Notes under the pieces: generated by a model
Databases searched by the model: none
Seen by the model: only the letters and a program-made list of their open reading frames with translations
What the model was told of the DNA's origin: nothing
Part shown: positions 1 through 8,226 of the stretch, in pieces
Layout of the letters: every line of letters begins with the position of its first letter
Numbering within the stretch: the stretch's first letter is position 1
Assembly (NCBI RefSeq): GCF_900101595.1
Contig: NZ_FMYY01000001.1
Location: 814,585 to 878,584 of the forward strand
DNA: 64,000 bases
Reading direction: 5' to 3'
Source: Paenibacillus sp. cl123
Lineage (GTDB): Bacteria > Bacillota > Bacilli > Paenibacillales > NBRC-103111
Made by a program: the position numbers and the translations under genes

Positions 1-1592
1 TTTACGATATTTTGGACTTAGCCAAGTTGAAGCAGGGCGAGCTCAGAGTTGTAACGGCTCCCACAGATGTTCGCTCGGTTGTGGACGTGCAGGTGCAAAT
101 CTACACTTATGTTTGCAGGGAACGCAATATTCGGCTGACGAACCTTGTCCCTGCCGATTTGTCCGCTGTGCTTGCCGATGAAAGCCGCCTGAGTCAGATT
201 ATCGGCAATTTGCTGGACAATGCGGCCCAGCATACGGAGAACGGAACGATTGTCGTAAGCGGGAAGAAACGCGACAATATGATCGAGATAGCGGTTCAGG
301 ATACGGGGAAAGGCATCGCCTCCCGCGACATTCCGCTCATATTCGTGCCGTTTCAAACGATCGACGGAGCCGAGCGCCGGGGTGCCGGACTTGGGCTGTC
401 TATCGCGAAGCAATTGGTCGAGCTGCAGCAGGGCAGCCTTACGGTGGACTCAACGCCGGGAGTCGGGTCAACGTTCAGGTTCACGCTGCCGATCGCCACC
501 CAGAAGAAAGAAGCGAGGGCTTCTCGTTCGGAGACGGACATATCGCCTAAACCATCTGATTATACGTTCGTTACGCCGTATGACTCGAATAAGCCGGGAA
601 AGCACACGGTGCTGATCGTCGACGATCAATTTGTGAACCTGAAGGTGTTGATGGAAGCCCTTCAGAACCTCGACTATCGCGTGATCGCGGTCAAAAACGG
701 CTACGAGGCGCTGGAGCAGATCAACGGTCCGGTCCGTATCGATCTTGTCATTCTCGATTTGATGATGCCGGGCATGTCGGGGTACGAAGTATGTCAGGAA
801 ATCCGCAAACGCTACTCGCTTCTGGAATTGCCCGTATTGATGGTGACGGCGGCGATTCAGCCGCAGGACAAGGTGGCGGCATTCCAGGCGGGGGCAAACG
901 ATTATTTGCCGAAGCCGTTCGATGTCGAGGAGATGAAGGCGAGAATCGGCAGCCTGCTGGCGATGAAGGAACAGCTCGGCAAGGCTATTCATCTTGAAGT
1001 GGCGTTTTTGCAATCGCAGATTAAGCCTCACTTTCTGTTCAATGTGCTTAACAGCATTGTGGCATCGAGCTATACGGATGTGGATGGCGCTCGAAAAATG
1101 ATTATCGATTTCGCCGATTATTTGCGCGGTAGCTTCCGGTTCAGCAATGCGGAGGGGCGAATATCTTTCGAAGAGGAGTATCAACTAATTCGCACATATG
1201 TCAGCATTGAGCAGGCCCGGTTCAAGAACAGGATTCAATTCGAGTCCGACATTGAGGAAGCGGCGTATGAACTTCAAATTCCGCCGCTGCTGCTGCAGCC
1301 GCTGGTGGAGAATGCGATCCGTCACGGGATCGGCAACCGTCTTGAAGGCGGGACGGTGAGCTTGACGGTACATCAAACAAATGGGCAGTGGAGATTTGTC
1401 GTTGCCGATAACGGCGTTGGAATAGAGCCGGAGCGGCTGGAAACGCTGCTTGAGGAGCGCGGCGCGCAGGGGGTGGGCCTGCTGAATATTAATAAACGGT
1501 TGAAGCATGAGTATGGCGTGCAGCTGGAGGTGGAAAGCGAGGCGGGGCGGGGAACAAAAATAACCGTACGCATGCCTGCTTCATCCATCTGA
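1..1592 (+). CDS. Hybrid sensor histidine kinase, 5' truncated
   Basis: The reading frame is open from the window edge, and the first residues (YDILDLAKLKQGEL) look like the end of a HisKA dimerisation helix, so the start lies upstream. Domains follow in order. First is a HATPase_c domain (N box around DNA 215-230, then DTGKGI and GAGLGLSI). Next is a CheY-type receiver (DNA about 600-960, phospho-acceptor in ILDLMMPG, lysine in YLPKPF). Then comes a LytS/YesM-type His_kinase segment (QIKPHFLFNVLNS) and a second HATPase_c (LVENAIRHGIG, DNGVGI). It therefore carries two complete kinase cores around one receiver. Membrane and sensor parts are not visible. No partner response regulator lies downstream. 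The convergent AraC gene ends 49 bp away. The domain calls are firm; the signal is unknown. Confidence 0.93.
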   Translation, partial: YDILDLAKLKQGELRVVTAPTDVRSVVDVQVQIYTYVCRERNIRLTNLVPADLSAVLADESRLSQIIGNLLDNAAQHTENGTIVVSGKKRDNMIEIAVQDTGKGIASRDIPLIFVPFQTIDGAERRGAGLGLSIAKQLVELQQGSLTVDSTPGVGSTFRFTLPIATQKKEARASRSETDISPKPSDYTFVTPYDSNKPGKHTVLIVDDQFVNLKVLMEALQNLDYRVIAVKNGYEALEQINGPVRIDLVILDLMMPGMSGYEVCQEIRKRYSLLELPVLMVTAAIQPQDKVAAFQAGANDYLPKPFDVEEMKARIGSLLAMKEQLGKAIHLEVAFLQSQIKPHFLFNVLNSIVASSYTDVDGARKMIIDFADYLRGSFRFSNAEGRISFEEEYQLIRTYVSIEQARFKNRIQFESDIEEAAYELQIPPLLLQPLVENAIRHGIGNRLEGGTVSLTVHQTNGQWRFVVADNGVGIEPERLETLLEERGAQGVGLLNINKRLKHEYGVQLEVESEAGRGTKITVRMPASSI

Positions 1593-1640
1593 TACGCTCC
1601 GCTGGAAGGACAGCGACCCGGTACCGGTTGATTCCTGGCG

Positions 1641-2546
1641 TCAGTCGGCTGAAGGGGATTCGCCCGCCCCCGGGACGTTTCCGCGGTGCTTCGGCTTGAA
1701 TGCCGTCGGGGATTGTCCGGTCCAGCGCCGGAATTGACGCGAGAAATGGCTGGCGGATTGAAAGCCGAGCCGTTCGGCGATTTCGGACACCGGCAAATAC
1801 GAGGAGACAAGCAGCTCCTTGGCCATCGCCAGTTTTTTCCGGCTGACGTATTGTTTCGGCGACAGGCCGTACACCTTGGTAAACAGCTTCGTGCATTGGC
1901 TGCGGCTCATGTTCAGCTCTTTGGCCACGCTTGCGATGGAGATGTCTTCGGACAGTCCGAGCGACAGCTTTTCTTCGATCAAGTGCGCCGCGTCGGCAGC
2001 GAACAGCGTCACGCTGACGGCGTCCGTGCTCTCCGCCTGCTGCCCGCGAATAAGCAAAAGCATCTCCCTGACAATAAGCATAATGTTCGCTTGCAGCAAA
2101 AGCTTATTCTCCAATCCAGCCCCGGTGTCGCTTTCGTCGCCGGGGCTTTGCTTCATGACAGCCTGCAGCTCTTCCACATAGCGGTTTAGCACGCCTGACC
2201 GCGCGGCATCGCCGGCAGAAATGAGCCGGTACGGCGTCAGGCCCAGCAGACGCCGGATGTCCAGATCGTCCAGGTCAAAGTGTACATTAAAAAACTCATA
2301 ATCCATGAGGGATTTGTTCGCCGTCTTATGCCTGACCCCGGCGTTGATCAGCAGCCAGTCGCCGGGACGAAGGGTGACGGACTTCCGGTTGATCTCCTGC
2401 ACGACTTCGCCTTCCAGACAGCAAAGCAATTCAAACAGGTGGTGATGATGTCGCGGATATTCCCAGCCTGGCGGGTAACGGCCGATATGGCAGCCTGTCA
2501 CCTGCAGCGTATGCGTCAAATTGGGCAAGCCGATCAGATTTTGCAT
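1641..2546 (-). CDS. AraC family transcriptional regulator with cupin sensor
   Basis: A 301-residue regulator. The N-terminal half is an AraC-type cupin with a histidine cluster (RHHHHLFELL) and the turn LRPGDWLLI. The C-terminal ~100 residues hold two helix-turn-helix motifs: ISIASVAKELNMSRSQCTKL, then the conserved SEIAERLGFQSASHFSRQF. Such proteins usually bind a sugar and activate a neighbouring glycan gene. It is transcribed divergently from the GH35 beta-galactosidase 167 bp away, so it probably controls that gene. The ATG at 2546 is preceded by a GAGTGATG-like ribosome site. The ligand cannot be read from the sequence. Confidence 0.92.
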   Translation of the reverse strand: MQNLIGLPNLTHTLQVTGCHIGRYPPGWEYPRHHHHLFELLCCLEGEVVQEINRKSVTLRPGDWLLINAGVRHKTANKSLMDYEFFNVHFDLDDLDIRRLLGLTPYRLISAGDAARSGVLNRYVEELQAVMKQSPGDESDTGAGLENKLLLQANIMLIVREMLLLIRGQQAESTDAVSVTLFAADAAHLIEEKLSLGLSEDISIASVAKELNMSRSQCTKLFTKVYGLSPKQYVSRKKLAMAKELLVSSYLPVSEIAERLGFQSASHFSRQFRRWTGQSPTAFKPKHRGNVPGAGESPSAD

Positions 2547-2651
2547 GGAACATCACTCTTTCGAAGGAATCTTGTATGTATTTTATCACACCTGGGCGCG
2601 ATGCAGACAAACGAGCGGCACAAAAGGTATAGAAAATGCTCCATTTGGAGA

Positions 2652-2680
2652 TTGAGGTACAGGCTAGCATCTCGGATAAT
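2652..2680 (+). promoter_or_regulatory. Candidate sigma-A promoter of the GH35 gene
   Basis: TTGAGG (2652-2657) and GATAAT (2675-2680) are separated by 17 bp and lie just upstream of the beta-galactosidase ribosome site at 2701-2707. The weak -35 suits an activated promoter in the AraC/GH35 divergent region. Confidence 0.5.
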
Positions 2681-2713
2681 ATAGCTAAAACCAACTGCAT
2701 GGGAGGGCTTCTC

Positions 2714-4468
2714 GTGTCAAATCTTCAAATGAAAGGTCCGCAATTTCTTTTAAATGGGGAGCCTATCCGGATTTTGGCCGGCGCTATCCATTATTTCCGC
2801 GTCGTCCCCGAATATTGGGAGGACCGTCTGCTGAAGCTCAAGGCTTGCGGCTTTAATACGGTTGAGACTTACATTCCGTGGAATTTGCATGAACCGGAGG
2901 AAGGCTCGTTTTGCTTTGAGGGATTGGCGGATGTCGAACGGTTCGTAGCGCTCGCGGGCGAACTCGGCCTCCACGTTATTGTCCGGCCAAGCCCGTATAT
3001 TTGCGCGGAATGGGAATTCGGCGGGCTGCCGGCATGGCTTCTGCGGGATCGGGATATGGCTCTGCGCTGCATGGACGATGCTTATTTGCGGAAGGTAGAC
3101 GCGTATTACGATGCGCTTATCCCTAAGCTGGTGCCACTGCTGAGCACGAACGGCGGCCCGATTTTGGCGGTACAGATCGAAAACGAGTATGGCAGCTACG
3201 GCAATGACACAGACTATCTGGCATACTTGAAAAACGGCCTGGTTGCACGGGGCATTGATGTCATGCTCTTCACCTCGGACGGTCCGACGGATCAAATGCT
3301 GCAGGGAGGGACGCTGCCTGGCGTGTTAGCCACTGTAAATTTCGGCAGCAGACCCGAGGAAGGGTTCGAGAAGTTCCGAGAGTACCGGCCGGACGAGCCT
3401 CTGTTCTGCATGGAATACTGGAACGGCTGGTTCGACCATTGGCTCAAGCCGCACCACACCCGTGAGGCAAGTGATGTCGCGGACGTTCTCGACCGTATGC
3501 TTCAGGCCGGCGCTTCGGTCAATTTCTACATGTTCCACGGTGGCACGAACTTCGGGTTTTACAACGGAGCGAACTTTCACGACCGATACGAGCCTACCGT
3601 AACAAGCTACGATTACGATGCGCCGCTGTCCGAATGCGGAGATATCACGGAGAAGTATAGGGCGGTACGCGAGGTGCTCTATAAGTACGGCGCCCAGGTA
3701 AGCGATCCGTTGCCGGGGCCGTCGCCCAAGAAGCGTTACGGCATGGTGTCCCTGACAGAAACGGCGGACGTGTTCACAAGCCTGGAGTCGCTGTCGACGC
3801 CTATCCGCCGCCGCTGTCCGGAGCCGATGGAGAAGCTGGGTCAAAACTACGGCTTTATCTTGTACCGTACACAGGTCACCGGACCTCGCATAGAACAGGA
3901 ATTACATCTGCAGGACGTGCATGACAGGGCGCAGGTGTTTCTCGACGGAAGCCTGATCGGGATCGTCGAGCGCTGGGACCAGAAGCCGCTGATCGTGAAC
4001 ATTCCCGCGCAGGGAGCCACGCTCGACATTCTCGTAGAGAATATGGGGCGGATCAACTACGGGCCGCGACTTAAGGACGCCAAAGGCATTACGGAGGGTG
4101 TACGCCTCGACAATCAATTTCTGTTCGACTGGACGATCTACCCGCTGCCGCTGTCCGATCTGTCGAGCGTGCCGTTTGCGCCGCTGCCGGTTCAATCGGC
4201 TGATTCTGCTTCGGGACCGGCCTTTTTCAAGGGAGAGTTCACCGCCGACGAGATCGCCGATACGTTCGTCCGCCTCGAAGGCTGGACGAAAGGGGTGGTC
4301 TGGATCAACGGATTTAATCTGGGCCGCTACTGGGAGAAGGGGCCGCAGCGTACGCTGTATCTCCCGGGACCGCTGCTTCGGCCAGGCCGCAACGAGCTGA
4401 TCGTACTGGAGCTGCACGGCATGGCCAAGCCGGAGCTTGAGCTGACGGATTCGCCCGATTTGGGGTAA
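2714..4468 (+). CDS. Beta-galactosidase, glycoside hydrolase family 35
   Basis: Hydrolyses terminal beta-galactosides, probably in the cytoplasm because no signal peptide is seen. The GH35 TIM barrel is clear: ILAGAIHYFRV near the N-terminus, then QIENEYG with the acid/base glutamate near residue 158, and FCMEYWNGWFDHW with the nucleophile glutamate near 234. The C-terminal third is the beta-sandwich region typical of bacterial GH35, ending with WINGFNLGRYWEKGPQ. I chose the GTG at 2714 because GGGAGGG sits 6 nt upstream and the protein then starts at the conserved N-terminus. This gives 584 residues, normal for the family. A 26-codon in-frame extension upstream lacks support. It is probably regulated by the divergent AraC protein. 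Confidence 0.94.
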   Translation: MSNLQMKGPQFLLNGEPIRILAGAIHYFRVVPEYWEDRLLKLKACGFNTVETYIPWNLHEPEEGSFCFEGLADVERFVALAGELGLHVIVRPSPYICAEWEFGGLPAWLLRDRDMALRCMDDAYLRKVDAYYDALIPKLVPLLSTNGGPILAVQIENEYGSYGNDTDYLAYLKNGLVARGIDVMLFTSDGPTDQMLQGGTLPGVLATVNFGSRPEEGFEKFREYRPDEPLFCMEYWNGWFDHWLKPHHTREASDVADVLDRMLQAGASVNFYMFHGGTNFGFYNGANFHDRYEPTVTSYDYDAPLSECGDITEKYRAVREVLYKYGAQVSDPLPGPSPKKRYGMVSLTETADVFTSLESLSTPIRRRCPEPMEKLGQNYGFILYRTQVTGPRIEQELHLQDVHDRAQVFLDGSLIGIVERWDQKPLIVNIPAQGATLDILVENMGRINYGPRLKDAKGITEGVRLDNQFLFDWTIYPLPLSDLSSVPFAPLPVQSADSASGPAFFKGEFTADEIADTFVRLEGWTKGVVWINGFNLGRYWEKGPQRTLYLPGPLLRPGRNELIVLELHGMAKPELELTDSPDLG

Positions 4469-4597
4469 GGCCGGATAGGAAGTTGGAAGTTGGAAGTCGA
4501 AAGTCGAAGGAAGCGCGAAGTAGTAGAATGGGAATGGACAAGGTTGGGTGTACAAAACAGGGTGTTACGCAGCAGCGGAACGGGGTGGAGGAGTCAC

Positions 4598-4778
4598 AAC
4601 GGAACTCAGAAGCCCTAAACGCATGAAATCGACCGAATTTCATTTGTAACGGAACTGGGAGCCCCTTAGCGAGCCAAACGGAGCAGCTTTCGCTCCAGTT
4701 GCCCGTCTAAGGGGCGCTGAGTTCCGTAAGAATGTGGAGGTTGTGAGAAAACGGCTTTAAGGGCCTGTGAGTTCCGTT
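4598..4778. repeat. Nested inverted-repeat intergenic element
   Basis: Four related copies of a ~20-bp word (GGAACTSRGRGCCCYTWA-like) are arranged as two nested hairpins. The inner arms are 4648-4669 and 4706-4727; the outer arms are 4598-4619 and 4756-4778. A further small stem (GGAGC/GCTCC) lies in the central loop. The copies differ by a few substitutions that mostly keep pairing. It fills the gap between the GH35 and SDR genes, which converge here, and looks like a REP/MITE-type palindromic element or a bidirectional terminator. The stretch 4479-4508 also has short GGAAGTTGGAAGTCG-type direct repeats. No coding sequence is seen in 4469-4808. Confidence 0.7.
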
Positions 4779-4808
4779 AGCGTTCCGCGTGCCATCCACC
4801 TCTCGTAA

Positions 4809-5654
4809 TTATATTAGAAAGGGAGGGATGAGTCGTCCGTCAATATCGGTGAATCCGTATTCCTTGGCGAGATCGCCAACTTGAAGCACCAATCCGTTCT
4901 TAAGCCGCACTTCGCCATCCCCTGCCAAGGCAGACACAGCTCGCCCTACATAATACGGCGACTCCGTGTGTTTAAGCGCTTCAACCTCGCGCCAATGAGC
5001 TTCATCCGTATCGAAATTCCTTACTACCAGTTCTGTTCTCATCCATCCCGGGGAGACCGCTACTGCCGTTATCTTTGTGTTTTTGAGATCCTGAGCTAAT
5101 CCGAATACGGTGCGGTTAATCGTATTTTTGGCAAGGTCGTAATAGAAAGTTCCTAAATACTTATCCTGATCCCGAAATGTGGTATGTACGATCAAGCCGG
5201 AATCAGCTTCCAGCATAAGCGGTATCGCATAATGGTTTGTTGCCAGTTGCGCGCGGACTCCGCTCTGAAACGTAGCATCCCACATGCTCAGCGGATATTC
5301 CCAGAAAGGTTTGGGTTGTAAATTAACTTCCAAGTCATGCAGGCCCCAGACGTTATTCACAAGGATATGGAGACGGCCTTGTTCCTGACGGATTCTCTCG
5401 ATCAAGGCTTGTGTATCCTCATCTCGGGTGTGGTCGCAACGGCAGGCGTAGGCTTTTCCTCCATTGTTTAGAATCTCCTCGACAGTTTCATCAATACTGC
5501 CCGGAAAACCGTGTGTGGCAGCACCACGCAAGCTTCTTCCCGATACATAAACTTCCGCCCCGGCTTTTCCAAGCTCAATGGCTATCCCTCTCGCAGCCCC
5601 GCGACTACCTCCGGTTACGAGCGCGATTTTCCCGGCAAGTTTCTTCAAGTTCAT
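4809..5654 (-). CDS. Short-chain dehydrogenase/reductase (SDR)
   Basis: A 281-residue Rossmann oxidoreductase. The nucleotide-binding turn is [11 protein letters not shown] (residues 15-25), the structural motif is NNVWG (normally NNAG), and the catalytic Tyr/Lys pair is in YYDLAK. The spacing is of the classical SDR type, and length and motifs resemble DHRS1-like dehydrogenases. It should use NAD(P)H on an unidentified carbonyl or alcohol. The ATG at 5654 has a GGAG-containing ribosome site on the minus strand. It is monocistronic, facing away from the tnpB remnant and converging on the GH35 gene. Confidence 0.9.
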   Translation of the reverse strand: MNLKKLAGKIALVTGGSRGAARGIAIELGKAGAEVYVSGRSLRGAATHGFPGSIDETVEEILNNGGKAYACRCDHTRDEDTQALIERIRQEQGRLHILVNNVWGLHDLEVNLQPKPFWEYPLSMWDATFQSGVRAQLATNHYAIPLMLEADSGLIVHTTFRDQDKYLGTFYYDLAKNTINRTVFGLAQDLKNTKITAVAVSPGWMRTELVVRNFDTDEAHWREVEALKHTESPYYVGRAVSALAGDGEVRLKNGLVLQVGDLAKEYGFTDIDGRLIPPFLI

Positions 5655-5729
5655 CTACTCCTTTGAAGTTGTTTATTTCAAAAAGCCGAAAATACTCCTT
5701 CCTCTCTAGGGAGGAGATGAATCGGCGGT

Positions 5730-6055
5730 TACCCCAATACCGAACAACAAAAGCTCATTCAGCAGATGTTTGGCTGTTGCCGTTAAAGTTGGACGTGGTG
5801 AGCACGCTTAAAAATCACATCCTGGCGAAATCGATTACAGACGCATCCTGGAGCGAATTCAGACGGCAGCTGACGTATAAAGCAGCGTGGTATGGACGCA
5901 CCGTAAAGTTTGCAGACACGTTCGAGCCAACGAGCCAAAGGTGTCATGTATGCGGATTTGTGTGCAAAGAAGTGAAGAACCTAGCTGTGCGGCAATGGGA
6001 GTGTCCGACGTGCTATACGGTTCATGACCGCGACGAAAATGCCGCAATCAACTAA
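5730..6055 (+). pseudogene. Internally deleted IS200/IS605-type tnpB
   Basis: Two pieces of a TnpB RNA-guided nuclease are fused. Bases 5730-5783 read [18 protein letters not shown], the usual TnpB N-terminus. From about 5790, in another frame, the C-terminus follows: [18 protein letters not shown], a CxxC zinc finger (RCHVCGF and WECPTC) and the final RuvC motif DRDENAAIN. About 250 residues between them, including the first two RuvC catalytic acids, are missing, so no active nuclease can be made. It sits on the opposite strand just upstream of the SDR gene. No tnpA is present. Confidence 0.85.
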
Positions 6056-6220
6056 AAAGAGTTGCGGTTTAGTAGCGCCTCTCTTCGAACTACGGGAACC
6101 GCAGGGATGGCTTGGTAGAGGTATCTCCGAAGGAAATACCTTGTAACTCTGCTTCGTTGGAAGCAGTTATCCAAAAATCCGCCACTTCAAGCTTTTTGCT
6201 AAGTGGGGGAGTGTTGAATT
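6056..6220 (+). ncRNA. TnpB-associated right end / omega-RNA-like scaffold
   Basis: Directly after the tnpB stop lies a ~165-bp non-coding tract with several stems. It ends in the hairpin CCACTT(6182-6187)/AAGTGG(6201-6206), followed by GGGGGAGTGTTGAATTC. In IS605/IS1341 elements the guide (omega) RNA is made from this 3' region and ends at the right boundary. The tract looks better preserved than the gene. This is assigned by position and shape, not by alignment. The left end of the element was not found with confidence. Confidence 0.6.
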
Positions 6221-6434
6221 CATAATACATAGAGTAATATGTCATCTAGTGTCATGTTAAAAATGATTTTTGATCTGGCATAAAAGCTCATGGATAAAAA
6301 ATAGATAAGCTCTCGCTTGCCGCTATGGTTTAAGGCCCGGTGAATAACGCGCGGCCTGCGGCCTCTTGTTCACCGGGCTTCTAAAAAAGAACTGGATTTG
6401 TATGGCTCATTCTTATAGAATTGAGGCGCGGGAT
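6221..6434. other. Intergenic stretch with a long inverted repeat
   Basis: AAGGCCCGGTGAA (6332-6344) pairs with TTCACCGGGCTT (6369-6380), 24 bp apart, with GC-rich sequence in the loop. It resembles a terminator or REP-like hairpin and is followed by CTAAAAAA. No gene is seen here. Confidence 0.5.
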
Positions 6435-6458
6435 GAAACTGAGTTTCACATTGTGAAA
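6435..6458. promoter_or_regulatory. Overlapping palindromes before the VOC gene
   Basis: GAAACTGAGTTTC (6435-6447) and TTTCACATTGTGAAA (6444-6458) are both perfect palindromes around one central base and overlap by 4 bp. They end 5 bp before the ribosome site at 6464. This is the expected place for a repressor operator. The regulator is unknown and none is encoded next door. Confidence 0.5.
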
Positions 6459-6474
6459 TATAAGGAGGGGGAAT

Positions 6475-6855
6475 ATGGCTTACAGATTTTATGGTCTTGA
6501 TCATGTTCAACTTGCTGCCCCGGTAGGTTGCGAAGGAGAGGCTCGGCATTTTTTCAATAACTTGTTGGGTTGGACAGAGATTCCAAAACCTGAAAATTTA
6601 AAAAAGCGTGGCGGCGTTTGGTTCCAATGCGGTACTCATCAAGTACATATCGGAGTACAACAAGATTTTGTTCCCGCTACAAAAGCCCACCCGGCCTTTC
6701 ACGTACAGCACTTAGAGGAGTTGCGCGGCTATCTGCATGACCATCATATTCAAGTCATTGACGACGAAGCAAGGGCTGACGAAGGAGTAAAACGCTTCTA
6801 TGTAAACGATCCGTTTGGAAATCGGCTTGAGTTTTTAGAATGGCTCGACTCCTGA
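6475..6855 (+). CDS. VOC (glyoxalase/dioxygenase fold) family protein
   Basis: A 126-residue vicinal-oxygen-chelate protein: two beta-alpha-beta-beta-beta modules in one chain. Likely metal ligands are the His of LDHVQL, the His of HQVHIGVQ and the Glu in NRLEFLEW. The ending NDPFGNRLEF is a family hallmark. Members include glyoxalases, thiol transferases for antibiotics and dioxygenases; the substrate cannot be told. AAGGAGGGGG lies 4-10 nt before the ATG. It is monocistronic, with a palindromic possible operator upstream and a hairpin terminator downstream. Confidence 0.88.
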   Translation: MAYRFYGLDHVQLAAPVGCEGEARHFFNNLLGWTEIPKPENLKKRGGVWFQCGTHQVHIGVQQDFVPATKAHPAFHVQHLEELRGYLHDHHIQVIDDEARADEGVKRFYVNDPFGNRLEFLEWLDS

Positions 6856-6874
6856 GCTGCGAATAAACGCAAGA

Positions 6875-6915
6875 AGACCAGCTCCTTGAGTACTTCAAGG
6901 AAACTGGTCTTTTTA
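6875..6915 (+). terminator. Rho-independent terminator after the VOC gene
   Basis: AGACCAG and CCTTGA(G) (6875-6890) pair with TTCAAGG and CTGGTCT (6894-6910), then TTTT. It may also serve the convergent CAP gene. Confidence 0.8.
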
Positions 6916-6945
6916 AGGGTTTTTCTTATGCGGCAAAGACGCCGA

Positions 6946-7743
6946 TTAGTTCGCGATAAATTCCTGTACCCATTCGCCATTGTAGTAGGCAACGCCGATC
7001 TGGGTGAAGTTCGGGCTTAAAATGTTTTGTCGGTGTCCCTGGCTGTTCATCCAGGCGTTCATGACCTCTTCAGGGGTGCGTTGACCCTTGGCTATATTCT
7101 CTCCCGCATACGTATAGCTTATTCCGTAAGCTTTCATCATGTCGAACGGAGAGCCGTATGTCGGCGACGTATGGTCGAAATATTGATTGGTGTACATGTC
7201 CTTGGCTTTATCCAGCGCCATCACAGTCAATGGAGCGTTGCTGGCAAGCGGCGAAAGTCCCGCCTTGGCACGTTCAGTATTAACCAGGGCTACAACCTGT
7301 TCGGCGTAAGCGGAGGAGGAAGCGGTATCCGTGCCGGTATCCGGCTTCGCTGCCGGGGAAGAACCGGCGCCTGTCGCTGGTGCTGACGTTCCCGCATCAG
7401 GGGCAGCCGTCTCGGTGTCCGGAGCTTGGGCTGCCGGAGGAGCTGGCGTGCTTGTCCCCGGAGCAGCACCCGTGTCTGGAACCTCAGCTGCAGGAGTTTG
7501 TGCGGAGCCCGGAACAGAATACTTAAAGCCGGACCAGTCTATATAAGGGTTCACGCTCTGGAGTCTTTGCAGCAGATCATCCAGAGAATAGTCGTACCCT
7601 TGGATCGTAAAAGATGGAACAGCTGCGCAGTTGATATTTCCTCCCGTCTGGGCAGCTGGCGCCGCTGCGAAGGCCGAACCTGCTCCGGCTCCAACAACGC
7701 TAAGTGCTACTACACCGGTCATGACTGTTTTCTTGAAACGCAT
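6946..7743 (-). CDS. Secreted CAP-domain protein (YkwD-like)
   Basis: A signal peptide (RFKKTVMTGVVALSVVG, cleavage after SAFA-A) is followed by a short region, a low-complexity Pro/Ala/Thr linker (about residues 70-130), and a C-terminal CAP/SCP domain. The CAP motifs are visible: LVNTERAKAGLSPL, FDHTSPTYGSPF, ENIAKG, WMNSQGHRQNIL and the tail IGVAYYNGEWVQEF. CAP proteins of this kind are cell-wall or spore associated in Bacilli; the molecular activity is unsettled. I chose the ATG at 7743 because AGGAGAGG lies 9 nt upstream. An ATG three codons earlier is too close to that site. The mRNA leader holds a c-di-AMP riboswitch. Confidence 0.9.
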   Translation of the reverse strand: MRFKKTVMTGVVALSVVGAGAGSAFAAAPAAQTGGNINCAAVPSFTIQGYDYSLDDLLQRLQSVNPYIDWSGFKYSVPGSAQTPAAEVPDTGAAPGTSTPAPPAAQAPDTETAAPDAGTSAPATGAGSSPAAKPDTGTDTASSSAYAEQVVALVNTERAKAGLSPLASNAPLTVMALDKAKDMYTNQYFDHTSPTYGSPFDMMKAYGISYTYAGENIAKGQRTPEEVMNAWMNSQGHRQNILSPNFTQIGVAYYNGEWVQEFIAN

Positions 7744-7761
7744 AAAACTCATCCTCTCCTT

Positions 7762-7876
7762 ATTGGCCTGCGAGGTTAGCTGACGGGTTCGGGTCAAAGA
7801 GCAATCACCCTGCCGCACGGCGGCGGCTTCACCCCGAAAAATTGGGTTCCCCGCGCTTCTTGGGAAGCTTTGGCCA
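7762..7876 (-). promoter_or_regulatory. c-di-AMP riboswitch (ydaO-yuaA class)
   Basis: On the minus strand the leader contains the class hallmarks in order: GGGGAACCCAATTTTTCGGG, a GC-rich stem, AGGGTGATTGCTCTTTGACC, and CCGTCAGCTAACCTCGCAGG. The closing P1 stem is UGGCC (7872-7876) with GGCCA (7764-7768). It ends about 20 nt before the start codon of the CAP-domain gene. Members of this class turn off cell-wall and osmolyte genes when c-di-AMP is high, which fits a wall-associated CAP protein. The downstream sequence has no obvious terminator, so translational or antitermination control is possible. Confidence 0.92.
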
Positions 7877-8047
7877 TTGTCTATTTTTCCGCTTGAAAAA
7901 GAAGACATTAAGATCTGGAAATTCTCGGAATCTCGCTGGCTTCCTGCGGTTGGTCCATAGTAACATGATCCCCGCAAGGAAGCATTGCATAAAAGTTACC
8001 AGGTCACCCGGCGAAGTCCTCATCATTCTGCCTAGGAGCGTTAGTTA

Positions 8048-8077
8048 TTGCCTGATTTTTAAGCCCTGTGCTATAGT
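8048..8077 (+). promoter_or_regulatory. Candidate promoter of the orphan ABC ATPase
   Basis: TTGCCT (8048-8053), 18 bp, TATAGT (8072-8077). It is 150 bp before the GTG start. The remaining leader shows no recognised RNA element. Confidence 0.4.
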
Positions 8078-8226
8078 TCTTAACAGAAGCCGGGCCGGTC
8101 GAAGGAACACGGCGGCAGCAAGCTATATGGGCAGCGGCTCCCGTTGCGTCATCGTACAAGGTCACGACCGGTACGGTTAGCGGCAAACCTGGAGATCGTG
8201 CGAGTTAAGGCAGAGGAGGAAATAAT

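Noticed and set aside
5411..5790. Upstream extension of the tnpB remnant frame
   Set aside because: The frame before ~5790 is the complement of the SDR gene and has no TnpB similarity; only the C-terminal part and the shifted N-terminal piece are real.
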